The position numbers and the translations under genes were made by a program. 64,000 nucleotides of DNA from Entonaema liquescens (Eukaryota > Ascomycota > Sordariomycetes > Xylariales > Xylariaceae). This document shows positions 13,083-26,400 of this stretch, one piece after another. Location: NCBI GenBank assembly GCA_902805475.1, contig CADCSX010000002.1, forward strand, positions 310,001-374,000. Reading direction: 5' to 3'. The notes under the pieces were generated by a model that was not told the DNA's origin, made no database searches, and was given only the letters and a program-made list of their open reading frames with translations. The stretch's first letter is position 1. Each line of letters starts with the position of its first letter.

Positions 13083-13799
13083 TTGCAAACCAAAAACTGT
13101 CGGATTTATACTTACCACTCACATTGTCCAAATGGAATAGCCCAAAGTAGCCACGGATCTACTCTTAAGTCCACTACCCATCCCAGGTTGCAATTTTGAA
13201 AAGTACCTAACCGATTATACTAAAATTACACATTCTCTTAACCCGGAACTGCTAATAAAGCTATTCAAAAAGTAAAAGTGACCTATCGCAAAACTGTCTA
13301 ACGTAAGGCCTAACGCCCGTTGCGAGCCAACATAATCCGCTTTTGGAAAAGAATTTCAGGGGTAGTTACCAATCTAGAAACCGAGGAAGTGAGACAGCCA
13401 GAAGGAATAGCCCCATTTGGCGGCGGCTACGTACGGACTGCATCGAATTGTCTACCAAGTAAGTAGACACCGTCAATGCTTAAGAGTGTTACATCCAACT
13501 ACTATTATCCTCAGCTAGAGCCTTATCTATAAAAATACTCCATGAAATTGACTTCTTACTAGCTAGTAGTCACGTTATCAAGAAACAACGATTAGTCAAA
13601 ATCCGAGCTGTATGTTACCCCTATATTCCGCTTGAGGTAGCCTTGCTGTCCTTTACAAATTCAGATTTTGATAATCTCTGTTAAATAGGTAGTGTTTAAT
13701 CTCGCACAAGGCTCTAGGACCTCGCGGAATAGTGCCTTAATTATATGATACCCCCATCTTTGAATCCCCCCTGGGTTTACTTAAGTAACGCGCGGCAAA
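13083..13799. other. Non-coding stretch
   Basis: Composition is normal, with no open frame of interest and no repeat recognised. It lies between the MITE and the 3' end of the next gene. Confidence 0.4.
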
Positions 13800-14969
13800 T
13801 CACAATCTATCAACAAGTCCTTGGGCGGCATCATCGATGTTCGCACCCCACGTTTTGGCGGTGCACTGTGAAGAAGTTAGAATATGTTTAGTCATATAGG
13901 TGTGTAACGTGTGTAATGTATGTAATATGTTACACAGAGAGTCCTCTAGCCGGAGCCAATAAGACATATCTGTGAAAAGAGAATTTCTTACCTGAAGATA
14001 TAAAACGCCCCCTTCAACTTCACATTCGCAGTATGAGCTGTATTTTAGCGTATCTACGATCCTGAATGCAACCTCGCCTTTCTCTACAGCCTCATGAAAG
14101 CCCTCGCGTAGGAGTTCGTCCTCGTCAAACTTCTGGTACTTGAGCTGATTGACTAGGCCCTCCCAGTAGAGTCGTGTGAATGAACCCAAGAGTCCATCCC
14201 AGTCTGATCGGAAATCTGCCTTGTTCGCTTCACTTGCTTCGCGTAATTTTGCGAAAGTGTCCTCGAAGTTCGGGCTAAGCTTGATATCAGGCTTCATTAA
14301 GATATTGGCGATCTGGGTCCTGATCTCCTCAGCCCTTGGTTCATATTCCTTGCTGATATCTGACCGTGCCGCAAAGCTTAAAGCTGGCTCATTCTCTGAT
14401 GCAGGGGCAGGGGCCTCGTTCAATGCTTTGAGAAGGACGTCGCGGTCAAGCGCAGAGTCAATGTTGGTTCCTAGCCTGCCTGGCGCGAATAAGATGCGCA
14501 GTTTTCCCTCGTGGACATCTACGCCACAATATAAGAAGCGGTTTGCGTCATCCAAGTCGATGGTTAAGACGTGAGCAGAGCAGATGGTGTTCAGCTCCTT
14601 TAATCCATCTTCCCCCGCGTGATCTCTAAATTCTTTGAGTCTATATATCGCCCCATTGATGTATCTAAGTAACAGTAAGCATGATATTAGGCACTGTAGA
14701 GTCCCTCGCAACCTACTCTGCGATGCAACTGCCGAGTGACTCCTTCGCATAGCCTTCTGTAGCGTAGGCGTATAATTGGTTGGGGCTCACATCAACAGTC
14801 CAGGGTGTTGCCAGAACATCTGAAAGCTTCTGTTCAAGATCTGCCTTCTTGTTGTCCCATTCATCACGAACTAAACTGGTCAGCTTTAACAAGGGGGGCG
14901 ATGAAATGCTGACTCACTGTTCTTGCGCAGGACTAGAGGGAGCTTCTCAACGGGAGGTAACTTAGACAT
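13800..14969 (-). CDS. Unknown 314-aa protein, one of a divergent paralogous pair
   Basis: Four exons (14969-14918, 14870-14717, 14664-13992, 13865-13800) total 945 nt. Introns are 47, 52 and 126 nt with donors GTGAGT, GTAGGT and GTAAGA; the last has the branch/acceptor TTCTAACTTCTTCACAG. The start ATG is followed by SKLPPVEKLPLVLRKNIRDE. Recognisable segments are an IRDEWDN box near residue 18, a central LYCGVDVHEGKLRILFAPG, and a helical, charged second half. There is no signal peptide or membrane segment, so it is probably cytoplasmic or nuclear. I do not recognise the family. The neighbouring gene at 16008-17154, transcribed away from it, has almost the same length and a similar arrangement (IRDHWDN near its N-terminus), suggesting an old tandem-inverted duplication. 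No function is proposed. Confidence 0.75.
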
Positions 14970-16007
14970 GTTGAATATGAAAGTTGATATATAGGGAGTT
15001 TCAGGGGTTTTATACGAGATTATGAAATAATGAGTTGTACGATATAGTCATCGAGAGGCAATACAATTAACTGGGAGGTTAGATGTTTTAAATATTAGTA
15101 TCAATCGCTATCTTTCCTTTTCCCAATTTTCACTACCTACTCCTAATTCATTTTCGGCTGGATGACTGCTAGATTAAAGGGGTTGCCTTGGACTAGCGCT
15201 TGCAATGCCTAAGCTAGTATCAACGGATTCCGCGTCACGCACCTGCGCACCTCGGCAGACAGCACTCGTCAAATACGGAGTCAGCCTTAGGGCATCTAAA
15301 CAAGCGGTTTGGCTCCGATGCGGAAATGAAAACGAGCGTTTGGCATACTTAAGCGCTTCCGCTAAGTACACTATTGACTCAACTAGTTTATCACTGCTCA
15401 GCCGCAAGTTACGAACCACAACTATTTACGGGTCAGCTTATACGTGTAAATAACTGGTATATTTGACTGAATTTTGTATTAATATCTTATATTCCTGTTC
15501 GAAGATGTAAAGGTTAGGATTCTCACCGAGCGGAAATCTCGAGGTTATTGGGGGAGTTATATTACTTAAGGTGTATACACTAGAAGATGTCTTATTAGAT
15601 AATGTTGTAAACTCGTAAGTTGTCAGAACGAGATGACGATCCCCTAGCTTTCAGCTCGGCTTGGCAACATTCTAAGGTGGGGTGGCTCCTCGGTAAAAGT
15701 GGGATTAACCGGAGCGCGTACCTGCGTACTGTGCAAAACTAAGCTTTATTAAGAAGACGGTTACGGATATGATTGGTCAATTCTCTTGAAGAATAAGCTC
15801 CCAAGTCCGTCTTACGTAGTACGTAAGGTAGGCTCCAAACGGCGAATGTTCATCCTCGGAGGCGGCAGAATGATAGTCGTTCACCCCTGTCCGAAGGGCC
15901 GTAAATGACTGTATATGGGCGAAGGGTCCTACTGAATCTGCCGCATGAAGGACCCTGGGAAGATACCGATTAAGATCTCTCCGTTAAATAAAAACGCACG
16001 GGCCACC
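14970..16007. promoter_or_regulatory. Shared intergenic region of the divergent unknown pair
   Basis: This ~1 kb separates two divergently transcribed genes. A more GC-rich stretch at 15174-15453 is open on both strands (81-82 codons) but shows no domain. A perfect 17-base palindrome (CTTACGTA-G-TACGTAAG) lies at 15811-15827 and could be a binding site. No TATA element was singled out. Confidence 0.4.
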
Positions 16008-17154
16008 ATGCCATCATCAAGCCTGTAAGTTGATTGCTACTCCGGCCTGCATCAGAAACTTCCGAGTTAACCATACCGAACGATTCATAGACCCTTGAAA
16101 GTTCGGGTCGACATCCGTGACCACTGGGATAACACTGATGCGCCTCTTCAATTGGCACGGTCTGCCCTGAAGGAAACTCTCGGGGTTGATGTAGTATTCG
16201 AGATTAACTGGAATATTATCCTGTCCCAATTAAGCATCGACTATCCGGAGAATTCTGCACTTGTTCCATCTGTTGCGACTGGCGTTCGAGCATTTCTCGA
16301 TGGATTGCGGGAGACATTAGATGCCGATTTGAATCCAGAATGGACTAATACTCTGCTTGAGAATGTCAAGGGCTGCTTGAAACTTTTCATAGGCGTAAGC
16401 AGCTTTTAAAGGTTGATTGGAGTGGTCCGTGCTAATAAACCTTGAGATCAGGTCTCTGATAAAGAGGAACCAGAAGTTTTTTGGTCTGTAAAAACTGGAG
16501 GTTTCCAAGTCAATCTTCCCAAAGGTACAATACCGTCTTTGGTCAAGATGCAGTCTTCATTCAAAGCTCAACTCAACAATTGTTTTGATGGTCCGCAGCC
16601 TTCCTTGGACGATTGGGCAGATGTTTCCATAGAAGCCACAAAAGAACGTTCAGGGGTGTCAGAGGAGCATCGATCCTTTGACGTACTACCAGATATCGGC
16701 ATTTTACCGCGTCCGGATGACCTGCTTCTCAAGCCCCCGTACCACTTGACCGTATATGGTGGGGGAAAGACCACAGTCGAGGTTCAATGTAGTCATAGCC
16801 CGACGTTAGAGCTCCTTGCGGAGTATCTGAAGAAATGGTGTAAGGTCAACCATCAGGATACACGACATGTAGGTGATTCCCTCCAGAAGAATAACGATGT
16901 ATACACGTCTAACAGACAACGAATTCGTGCAGCCCCCCGCGGTCGAGGTCGAGTTACACCAGTCTTCCTTTGGGTTCGGTCTTATGTATGACCGTCTAAC
17001 AATGACTGTCCAGAACCGCACCCCACAATTCTTAATATCGCCTATGATCGTACTACGGTTTGTTGAAGGTGTGTTAGGTTACAAGAGTGTCTCAGTCGAC
17101 GGGTCTTCTTGGATATTCCGGAGGGATGTCGAATTAAGAAAATATGGGCAGTAA
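16008..17154 (+). CDS. Unknown 315-aa protein, partner of the divergent paralogous pair
   Basis: Four exons (16008-16024, 16091-16394, 16452-16839, 16916-17154) total 948 nt. The start ATG sits in a near-ideal context (GCCACCATGCC). Introns are 66, 57 and 76 nt; the first has donor GTAAGT and the second has branch GCTAATAA. Reading through the first intron removes every stop from the long frame, which supports the very short first exon. The protein carries IRDHWDN near residue 14, FWSVKTGGFQVNLPKG in the middle and a C-terminal segment with GFGLMYDRLTMTV. There is no signal peptide or membrane span. The order and spacing of these segments mirror the gene at 13800-14969, but identity is low. 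Family not recognised. Confidence 0.75.
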
Positions 17155-17413
17155 TGAATGTGGTCTACGAAAATATCGAAGGAGTTATAGATGTAGTCTT
17201 ACTCATAGTAAGTATTTAAATTATCTAGGTATAGGTATATACATAGCTAGATAGGTATATTCTTGATAAAATGAGTCAACGCTGATGAGTTGAGTGCTTG
17301 TCTTATGTGGTTACACTTAATCACCCTTGAGTTTGCCGGTAATTCTTTTCCTCTCGAGTTCTCAAAATAGCAAAATAGGATGACTTTAGCTCACACCATA
17401 CCTGAGTGTTTAT

Positions 17414-19320
17414 TTAATCAGCTGCCAATTTTCTTTTCTTCGTCAAACATCTTGTCTCTAACTTATCGATCGATGCCTGAATAGTAATGCCGTTAAAGCT
17501 GTTCAGTTCCTGCGATATTGATAACACCCTTTCCTCCGATACGGGAATTGTAATATTTTTCACCAAACGCGTGGTGACCTCGGGCTTGGAGATATCCTTC
17601 AAGTTCCAGGTACGAAGGACTGAATCCATATATTTATCATCCAGTACCTGCTGGTTTATCTCGTGCATAACAAGGCACCAGTCGTATTGGTGAATGTTTC
17701 CAACCAAGAATACATAATTAGTATTTCCCACTCGCCGCGCTAGCGTAAGCGTCACAACAACTGGGAATTTGAGTAAAGGGATGGTCCACGTATTCCATTG
17801 ATTCACAATGCGAATGTTTTTCTCTCTTTTGTTGATCGTAGTTGGGAGCGCTACAGCGAATAAACGCGAATAGCACCGCGCAGTTACTGCGGGGCGTTGG
17901 GGGAAATGTAGATCAATAGTCGTCCAACTATGAGAGATTGGGACGATGGACGTATGTCGAATTTCGAGATATATTTCCCTCCAAGTCGGGATATTTGTGC
18001 CCTCCAATTGTTCCATGGTCGATTGTCTTAGATAAAATAGCTCGGGTTGTCTAGAATGGGTAATCTTGTTCATTGGCCGACAGATGCGTAGAAATATGAA
18101 CAGTGGACCATCATGATCATCATACCAACATCTTGTCCAAGCTAAGAAGAAGTTGCTATGAGCTGACTCTAAGCAGAGCAAGGATACATGCACGCCTCGA
18201 CTTGTAAGAGACATGGTTGCGTGGCTGTTGTCCTCCAAAATCGAAGCAATACCTATTGGAAGCTCTATCTGATTGCGGAGCTTGCGTAAATCGATTTTGA
18301 TCGAACGGTCGTTACGAGTTGTGTCTCCGGGGTCAAATGTCCAGTGAGGATCATGTATAGTCTGGCCACTGAAGTCAGCTGGACTGTCGGCCAAGAATAT
18401 ACCCCAGTTTGGACCACTACACAGTAGAATCGTGTAGTCTTCATATCGATGCATGATTTCTTCTTGTAGTCGTTTGAATGCCTTGGTACCTTCACCGTAC
18501 AGCAAAGGCATGTTAATATCAAAAATTCCCATTAAGCAATACGCTATGTCTTCCTCTCTCGTTGTGGATCTGTTTGCAGCCCAAGACATCTTGAGAGCTA
18601 CTGTAATATCAGATAGAGCGGTGTATCCCAGAAGGACATCTTCACTAATATCTGTAACTTCGGCGATTATTTCCCTGAGACTTACTTTTGTTCCTAGCTT
18701 TATCCAGTCCTGACTGTAAAACTCAACATGTCGTGGTGCTAGAAGTTCCTGCAAAGTCCAACCCCGTTTATACCATCTACTGTCCTCAAAACAACCCGCG
18801 GATCGTGATATGGAAGTAGGAGGAGGAACTGCGGAGCCCAGTTGCTCCTCGTCCTCTGAATCGAGTCTGGAAAGTTCACTCGGATCAAAGATAGACTTGG
18901 ATCCCCTTATGTTGCCAGTTTCAACGTCCGATAGATAGGCATAGCAGACATCGCTGTCGGCGTACCATCTATACATGGAATTGATAGCTATTGGTAAATT
19001 GATTAGGTTAGCTTGATTGATTTCAAGCTGGAAAATACGTAGAAAGGGTAGATAATTATCTCACCCTCAGATAGCTCGGCGCTACTAGACTTATCTATAC
19101 AGCATGCATCAATCCATACCCATTCATATCCGTCCTTATCTGCTTGATAACAGCAGTTTACCACTTTTGCATAGCCTTGCTTCGACGAAGCAAGACCGTT
19201 TTTAATATCCTGGAATGATACCTCATCATGTTCCCACAAATGGGAAAGGATGGCATATCGTGGTCTCCTCTGAGTAAATTCTACTACTTCTAAGGTGGTT
19301 GTATTGAGGAGTCGCATCAT
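17414..19320 (-). CDS. HET-domain (heterokaryon incompatibility-like) protein
   Basis: Two exons (19320-19065 and 18987-17414) are separated by a 77-nt intron (donor GTGAGA, acceptor CAATAG), giving 609 residues. The HET domain occupies roughly residues 22-180: block one YAILSHLWEHDEVSFQDI, block two WVWIDACCIDKSSSAELSEA continuing into NSMYRWYADSDVCYAYLSD, block three RGWTLQELLAPRHVEFYS. The following stretch (EEDIAYCLMGIFDINMPLLY then GEG) is also typical. The C-terminal half has no recognised repeat or domain. HET domains mediate non-self recognition and cell death at hyphal fusion in filamentous ascomycetes; whether this copy does so is unknown. It is convergent with the unknown gene ending at 17154. 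The reading frame is intact. Confidence 0.92.
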
Positions 19321-20009
19321 TCTAAGATGGCCTTGCTTGCCAGACCAAAATTTAGCATAGGGTAAACGATATACGATAAGAGGGCGAGAGAGTGAAAAAG
19401 AAAAAAGCTGTTATCAGCATGACTCCCTAATATAGATGTCGCCAACCAAACGAGGCTGTAGTCGGGCTGTGAGTCCAGTGGCAAATCCGATGACATATAA
19501 AGTCATACGATAGTCGTAAGACGGATTATCAAGAGCATTGCTTCATTGAACAAATTTAAATTGTCTACTTCTAGTTAGCATTCTGATATTAAAGCCGTTT
19601 GGACCGCATTATACGAAGTTAAATTAGAAATTACTCATAGGACGTACATATTTGATGCCGTATTGAATATTCAAAGGAGAGACATCTTCATAAATTTGCT
19701 TACCTGCCGTGGCGGGGTCACCCGATGATTATGCCATAAGGTATATAATATAAGGTTGCAGTATATTTATCATTGAATAACAGCAATTCAAGAACTGGTA
19801 AGAATTTAGCGATCAAGAATAAGTAAGTCTATTCAGAAAGTCAGGCATAGGCAAAAGATATTAGGTTCTGTCTATAGCAAGCCGATACAGTCGTTTAAGT
19901 AGCATCTATGGAGACTCTAGGCTAGGTACTCCCATTAATATAGCCCACTCCTGGCGGCGTCTTCTATAGCTGGTCATAGCTAGGAAAAACTTGAAAACTC
20001 CCAATTCCC
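19321..20009. other. Intergenic, no supported feature
   Basis: This is the upstream region of the HET gene plus the downstream region of the antiporter gene. Composition is normal and no gene or repeat was recognised. Confidence 0.4.
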
Positions 20010-21963
20010 CTACTTTGTAATCATCCTGCTTAAGTTAACCGTTTGGGGACGCTTCTTGTCCTCTTCAGATTCAGTTGAGACGCTATCGGTATCGCTACGA
20101 TTCCGAGAGCGCGAAATCGGAAGTGCTGCCATGTTTACAAGGGGGCGGAAGAATCGATTATAGACTATAAACGTATCCTTATCCCCCGCAAAAGCATTTA
20201 CAGGAGTCGCCATATAGATGCTTCGTCGTCTAATTTCAACGGCATCTTCTGTAATCGGTCGGACATTCGTGTATTTGTATATGGCGCTAAGAATAGGTAT
20301 TGACAGACCGTGCACGACGATCGAGAAAAGGACAAGGAAATATACCACTGGCAAAGATAATTAGATAACGACAATGGTTGTATCGAGTAGTTCAACTGAC
20401 CTGGGCATATTGCATCAAGGAGTTCCCGCTCCCTCGCACTGGCTGCCTTTTCCTTGGGGAATAAAAGGCGGGTGTGTTGGAGATAGTATATCGCTCCAAC
20501 GCCTATTGGGCCAAAATATCCCATGAACAATGCTTCCCGCCAGTTTTTCACAACATCTGGCATTGTCTTGTAGGTAAGAAGCAAAGCGGGAATCCGTCGG
20601 AATAGGAGAACTAAGACGCCAAGACCAAAAAGACGAGGGTAGGTAATGCCAGTAGTAGAGGGTTGATGGAATTCTTGCCAAGGTATCGCCATACCAATAT
20701 ACATGAAGCCGCCAAAGTTTAGCATAACATCAATGCACGAGTTAACTTCGTCGTGGCGGCGTTCTGTCTCTGCAAGGAACTGACCATCCCAGTTTAATGC
20801 GCAGCCTGCGACGAAGCATGCAAGAAGGTCGCTTGTGCCAATAGCACCACAAGTTCCAACAATAAACAACTGTTGCACTCCATTAGCATCTTTGAGATAT
20901 CATGAAATGAGGAGTTGTCAAAAGCACTTACACCTAATGCTGTCGGGAAAAGTAGATAGCTTTCTGAGTCAATCCATCGCCGAGAGAGTGAGAACCTAAC
21001 CCCTATTCTAGCACAATACCCCGTAACAGCTCCGTACACGACGGCCAGCAATACGATATAGATAAGAGTTTCAATGACCCAGTTTCCTAAGGCAATTCCT
21101 ACATCACGCGTATCTTCGCCGACGCCCCGACCGCGTTCGACGAGCTTTTCTTCTCTATTTTCCGTAAGACGTAGAAGATTGACAGCAAGCATGAGGAACG
21201 GTGAAGCAAAACCATCATTGGCACCGGCCTCAGCTGAAATAATCTCTCGGAGAGGTCGGGCTACATACTTGTCGGCGAACGGACCCTTGGCGACGGCTTG
21301 CGACAGGATCGGATCCGTAGATGTAACACAAGCCCCCATAACGAGAGCGGCAAGAAGCGATATCTTCGGGATCGTCGCGAGTACGCAAACAGAGGTTGCC
21401 AACCACATCAATGCCATAATAGGGACGAGGCAGACGACTATTGCTTTACGGTGTAGTTGAAGATATCTCGCGGGTAGTTGGTATCCCGCGATAACCCTGC
21501 AATAGGAGGAACGGAAGTCCGGTCAGACTCATAAACTTTTTCTCGGGAAGATCGAACACTCCCCAACGAAGATAGCTCGCATCAGACTTACAATTGAATA
21601 CCAATCATTACCCTCATGATGCCGAGAGTTATCGCATCTTGTTGGCCTGGGGTAGCTGATCCCCATCTTTTGGCATCCAAGAACTTTGCCGCAATAGGTC
21701 CCAGAATCATACCAATTAGAACCGCCGGCACTAGCAGATGGTTAGCAACAGGCATATATACTAGACAGATTGTATATCCCGAAGAGGTGTACTAACATGC
21801 CTCCCCAAGGTACCAGACCCCCTTCAACTTTACAGCTACCAGGCCGTATATCACAGTAAAAGCACCTAGAACAAGTCAGAATGGTCGTCGGCACCGGGAT
21901 CCTGGAGAACTTACCAAGTATAGAAACTACAATATTCAGTTCGCTCACATCTAGGGTCGGCAT
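20010..21963 (-). CDS. Plasma-membrane Na+/H+ antiporter (Nha1/Sod2 type)
   Basis: Six exons (21963-21915, 21865-21797, 21730-21592, 21496-20932, 20869-20401, 20347-20010) total 1629 nt, 542 residues. All introns are 49-95 nt with good donors and acceptors, and frame continuity is exact. The protein is a multi-span carrier. The acidic ion-binding segment reads EAGANDGFASPF, and the preceding VMGACVTSTDPILSQAV matches the conserved TDP helix of fungal cation/proton antiporters. The C-terminus is a short hydrophilic tail with an RSDTDSVSTESEEDKKRP acidic/serine patch, much shorter than the long tail of the yeast protein. The expected role is export of Na+ or K+ in exchange for protons across the plasma membrane. 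Family assignment is firm; substrate preference is not inferable. Confidence 0.92.
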
Positions 21964-23353
21964 CGTGAGATATGGCGTCGTTGCAGAATAATCGTATGTG
22001 GGTGGAGAAGGATCCAGAGACTTGGTCCTGGATTAAATTCTTGGGAGACAGCCATGGGGACGTGCCAAGGAAATACGACGAAGCAGAATAGCACAAGCCA
22101 GGACGAAATAACGATGTACGTGTAGATCTACACCTGCTGGTAAGGATGATGTGCATGTAAGTCAGTGAAATCTCCGGCTTGGCAATGGTGCACAGATCCA
22201 TTCCACATTAAGGAATGCATCTTCTCTTGCAGGTAGTTCTTCAGCCACCGTGTCTCACTAAGGAACCCTTAAGGCTCCCCGCAGGGACCCGATGAACCCA
22301 TACTCTCCCCCTAGTCTAAGACATGTTCTAGCTGCCCTTAAAAACAAGCATCAACAAATCTGATCGACTCGATATTTGTTGAACGGCTCGCAATGAAAGC
22401 ATGTGTTGCTAACTAGTACAACTATTGGAGCCACTATTTTTGTGTATCGAGTAACTGCACTATGCGGAGCGAGTAGCTGACGAAGCAAGTGCAACGGTAA
22501 CCACTGGTGGCACAGGGGTCCTAGTATCTCTAAAGGAAGGATGCGATAGTCGAAAGTCTGATAGCCTCAAAGGCCAATAAAAGATAAAAATGCCGAAAGT
22601 AGCACAGGGCGTATGTAACTGATGAACAAAGGGGGATACCAGATCACCGTACACGTTTCGAACAGGATCAGTTCTTGGCAGGACGTGGAGGCTCAACCAT
22701 GATGATATATGATCCAGAATAAGACCAGTCAACTGTTGAATCAGAACTAGGTACATCAGTGTGAAGTAATATGAGTCTTGACATGTCAATTCAAGTGGAT
22801 GAATGATGGTAATCTGCATCTTCTCTCGTACTATCAGAGCGACCGATTCAGAACCAAGCCATGTGGCATGGTGTCTAATACATTGTTTTAAAGGAGCTAG
22901 CTCCATAAACGGGGTCAGGACTCCTTTTCCATCGGTAACAACAACAATATATGCCAATACTTGAATCCTAAATCAAAGAAGCTATAAGGTGGGTTTCTCC
23001 TTAAAGACACTCGGGACCAAGCACAACATGGGCGATCACACCTGGGTGATACTGTTCCAATCATTTATCAACCCTATGTCCTCAGTAGGGCAGAATAAGT
23101 GATACGAAGAGAGTTTTTATTCTAGACCATCGAGGAGAGACCATTGCATTGTCATAGTAATACGTTGTACCATGCATACGACACAATTCGTCAATAGGAT
23201 TTGTAAAATAATTATCTTTAAGCTTGGGGGTAGCTAATTCTTATTATAGGCGTATTGTTGGTTGAATACCTATAATGCCATTGGACGTTAGTACGATGCG
23301 CGAGGTGGCAAAACATATGTGATGGTTGCTTCAAAACGGGCTTCGAATAGCAT
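21964..23353. other. Intergenic, no supported gene
   Basis: Open frames at 21911-22201 and 22460-22957 on minus lack domains and splice support. The region includes the promoter of the antiporter gene. The last part adjoins the DNA transposon that starts at 23362. Confidence 0.4.
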
Positions 23354-23361
23354 CTCAAAAT
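23354..23361. repeat. 8-bp target-site duplication CTCAAAAT (left)
   Basis: This is identical to 26789-26796 and directly abuts the inverted terminal repeat. It fits the hAT target pattern nTnnnnAn. Confidence 0.8.
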
Positions 23362-23419
23362 GAGTGATGCTATTTACAGATTACCTTACCAGCCCTTCCA
23401 CGTAAATTACCCCACTAAA
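23362..23419 (+). repeat. Left terminal inverted repeat of the hAT element
   Basis: This begins GAGTGATGCTATTTACAGAT and continues through ATTACCCCACTAAA. It pairs with 26731-26788 on the opposite strand. Shorter TTAC/GATTACC words recur just inside both ends, as in hAT subterminal repeats. Confidence 0.8.
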
Positions 23420-26400
23420 CGGTTGTAAGTAACTAACACGCTAAATTGACTAGTAATTATTAGTAAAATAATATGCCATTATTTAAACCTATATAGTTTT
23501 TAAAATTTTAACCAATTTAAGGTTTGTTTATAATTTTAACTTTAATATTTAATTTTAATATTAATAAAATAACGCGTTTTAATATTTAAAATAATTGTAA
23601 TAATTTTAATTAATTAATTTTTAACGATTAAAACCGCCGAATTTTTAAATAATAATAAATTATTTATAAATTAAGTTTCGAATTTTTTTAATAAATATTA
23701 AAAATTATTTATTATTATTAAAATTTTTAAAATTATATTACAAAGTTATTTTAAAAAAAATTACTTTAATTTTACTCGTTATAATAATTTTAATAAATGT
23801 AACGGTAAAAACAGTAATAATTTACCCATTTAAATCGATTTAACTTATAATTAATGTTTTAAAAAAACTTTTAAAACCGTTAGTTTTTGTATTAACCGTA
23901 TAAAAAAAAACAAAAATTGCTTTTAAAAAATTAAAATGTTACGTAATAAAATAAATAATTAGTTATAATTTTTCGAAATTTATTTAAACGAAAATAAAAA
24001 ATTTTTAAAATATAATTACAAGTTTATATAATTAACCGAATTTTATATAAAGCATTATTATTTTAATAAAAAATCTTAATAATTAATTAAAGATTTTATA
24101 CGAGATAATATTTTACGGCCATTAAGTTTACGAGTTTTTATTCGCAAAATTACGAAAAAAAAAAAAAATTTTATCATTTAAAAATATTAATAATATACGT
24201 TAAAAAATAAAACGTTATATATAAAAAAGTTTTATTATAATATAAATTTTTATATATCATTTTAAATAATATATTTATTTTTTTTAAATACGTATAAAAA
24301 ATAATAATAATTTAATTAATTAATTAATAGTTTTTTTTTAAATAATATTTTATTACGTTAAAATGTAACAATTATATTTTTAAGTTTTTAATATTAATAA
24401 TATATATAAAATTAATTATTTTAAAATACCGTTTTTTAATTATATAAAATAAATAAAAATTAACTCAATTTTTAATAAAATATTTATTTTTATTATAAAC
24501 GAAAAAAAAAATAATTATAAATAAATATTAAATAATTTAATTATTTTATAAATAAAACTTAAAGTTTTTAAATTTTAAATTATTATTATTAATTTGGATA
24601 AAAAACTTAAAAAAATTATAATTGTAACATTTTTTAAAATTAAATAATAATTTTATATTTTTCATATAAATAAAAACGTTATTATTAACGTTTTACGTAA
24701 ATAAAAAAAAACTAAAAATAACTTTAACGTTAATAACGAAAAAAAAATTATTTTCGAAACCGATATATTTTAAAAAAATCGTCGAAAATTAAAAAAACTT
24801 AACGTTTTAATTAATTTAAATCGTATATAAAATAAATTAATAATATTTAATAAAAAAATTAAAATTAATAATATATAAATTATTAAAAAAAACTTTTATT
24901 AATTATAAAATATATTAATATATATTTCATTTAAATTTATTTTTTTAATTACTTAAAATCGTATAATTTATTTATTTAATAAATTATAAATTATTATTAT
25001 TAAATATTTAAAATATATATATTTATTTATACGAAAATAATAAATTACATATTATATTAATAAAAATCAATATTATAACGTTAAAATAACTTCGTTAATA
25101 AAAATTAATTATAAAACTTTTAAAAATTATATATTAAATAGGAACGCCGATTTAATAAAATTTTAAATAAATTTCGAAAAATTACTTAAAATTTAAAAAA
25201 AAAATTATTAATTATAATTATTTAACGATGTTTTAAAAATTTAAATTTAATAAATAAATAAATGTTATTTTAATAATTTATTTAATTAAATTATAAAAAA
25301 AACTTTAAAATTTATTAATAATAAATATTTTATAATTAATTAATTAATATTTACCCGTTCGCGGTTAAATTCATTAATTATTAATAAATATATATATAAC
25401 GTTATAAATATTAAATTTTATTTAAATATATTTTATTATTACAAAATATATAAAAAAATAAATATTATTAAAAATAATTTTAAAATAACTTTATTATTTT
25501 TAAAAAATGTTAATTTTTATTAATATACGTTAAATAATATTATCGATAAATTGTTAAATTTATTTTTATTAAATTTTTTTATAATTATAACATAAAAACG
25601 ACCGATTATAAAAACAATTATAACGTTAAAATAAATTATTAAATAAAAACTTAAACAAATTATCGAAAAAATTAATAAACGAAAAAAAAGTTTAACGCCG
25701 TTATAATAACAAAATCGATTTTATTAAAAAAATACGGTAATAACGTTTAATTAAATTAACTTAAATCAAACTTCGTTAATAATTTTAATAATTAATTATA
25801 TCGTCGTAATAAAGTTATTTACACCGTTTCGTATTAAATTACATTTACCGAAATAATTACGGTAATTTTATTTTATATTAATAAAAAATAAAAATAAAAT
25901 AATATAAATAACAATTTTAATAACGGTTTAAAAAGTTATTTTAATTAAAAACAATCAATTTACGTAATAAAAATTAATTAATAACAATTATTAACGATTT
26001 TAATAATTAATTAATTAAATATTAAAATTTATTTACATATTAAAAATTTAAAAATTTAAATTTATTAAATATATTATTAAATATTTAAAAAAAATTATTT
26101 ATAAACATTAATATTTAATTATATTTTAATTAAAATATAATAAATTTTAAAAATATTTATATTATTAAATACGTTTAATTATAACAATTATATTAATATA
26201 TTTATTTTATATTAAAAACGTTATTATTATAAAATATTTAATTATAAATATTATTTTTTTTAATTAAAACGTAATTATTTATAAATTAATTTTACTTATT
26301 TATAAATTAATTTTTTTTATTTATAAATTAATTTTTAAATATTTAATAATATTTTTTTTAAATTACAATATTATTTTACAAAAATTATATTTTTAAATTA

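Noticed and set aside
13968..13991. 22-nt intron option (GTAAGA...TTCACAG) in the minus-strand unknown gene
   Set aside because: Too short for fungal splicing; the longer intron ending at CTTCTTCACAG has a canonical branch point and keeps the frame.
15174..15453. Overlapping 81-82 codon frames on both strands in the divergent intergenic region
   Set aside because: Mutually overlapping, no domain, no splice or start support; not called as genes.
22460..22957. 165-codon minus-strand open frame
   Set aside because: No recognisable domain, no splice support and an unlikely amino-acid pattern; treated as chance.
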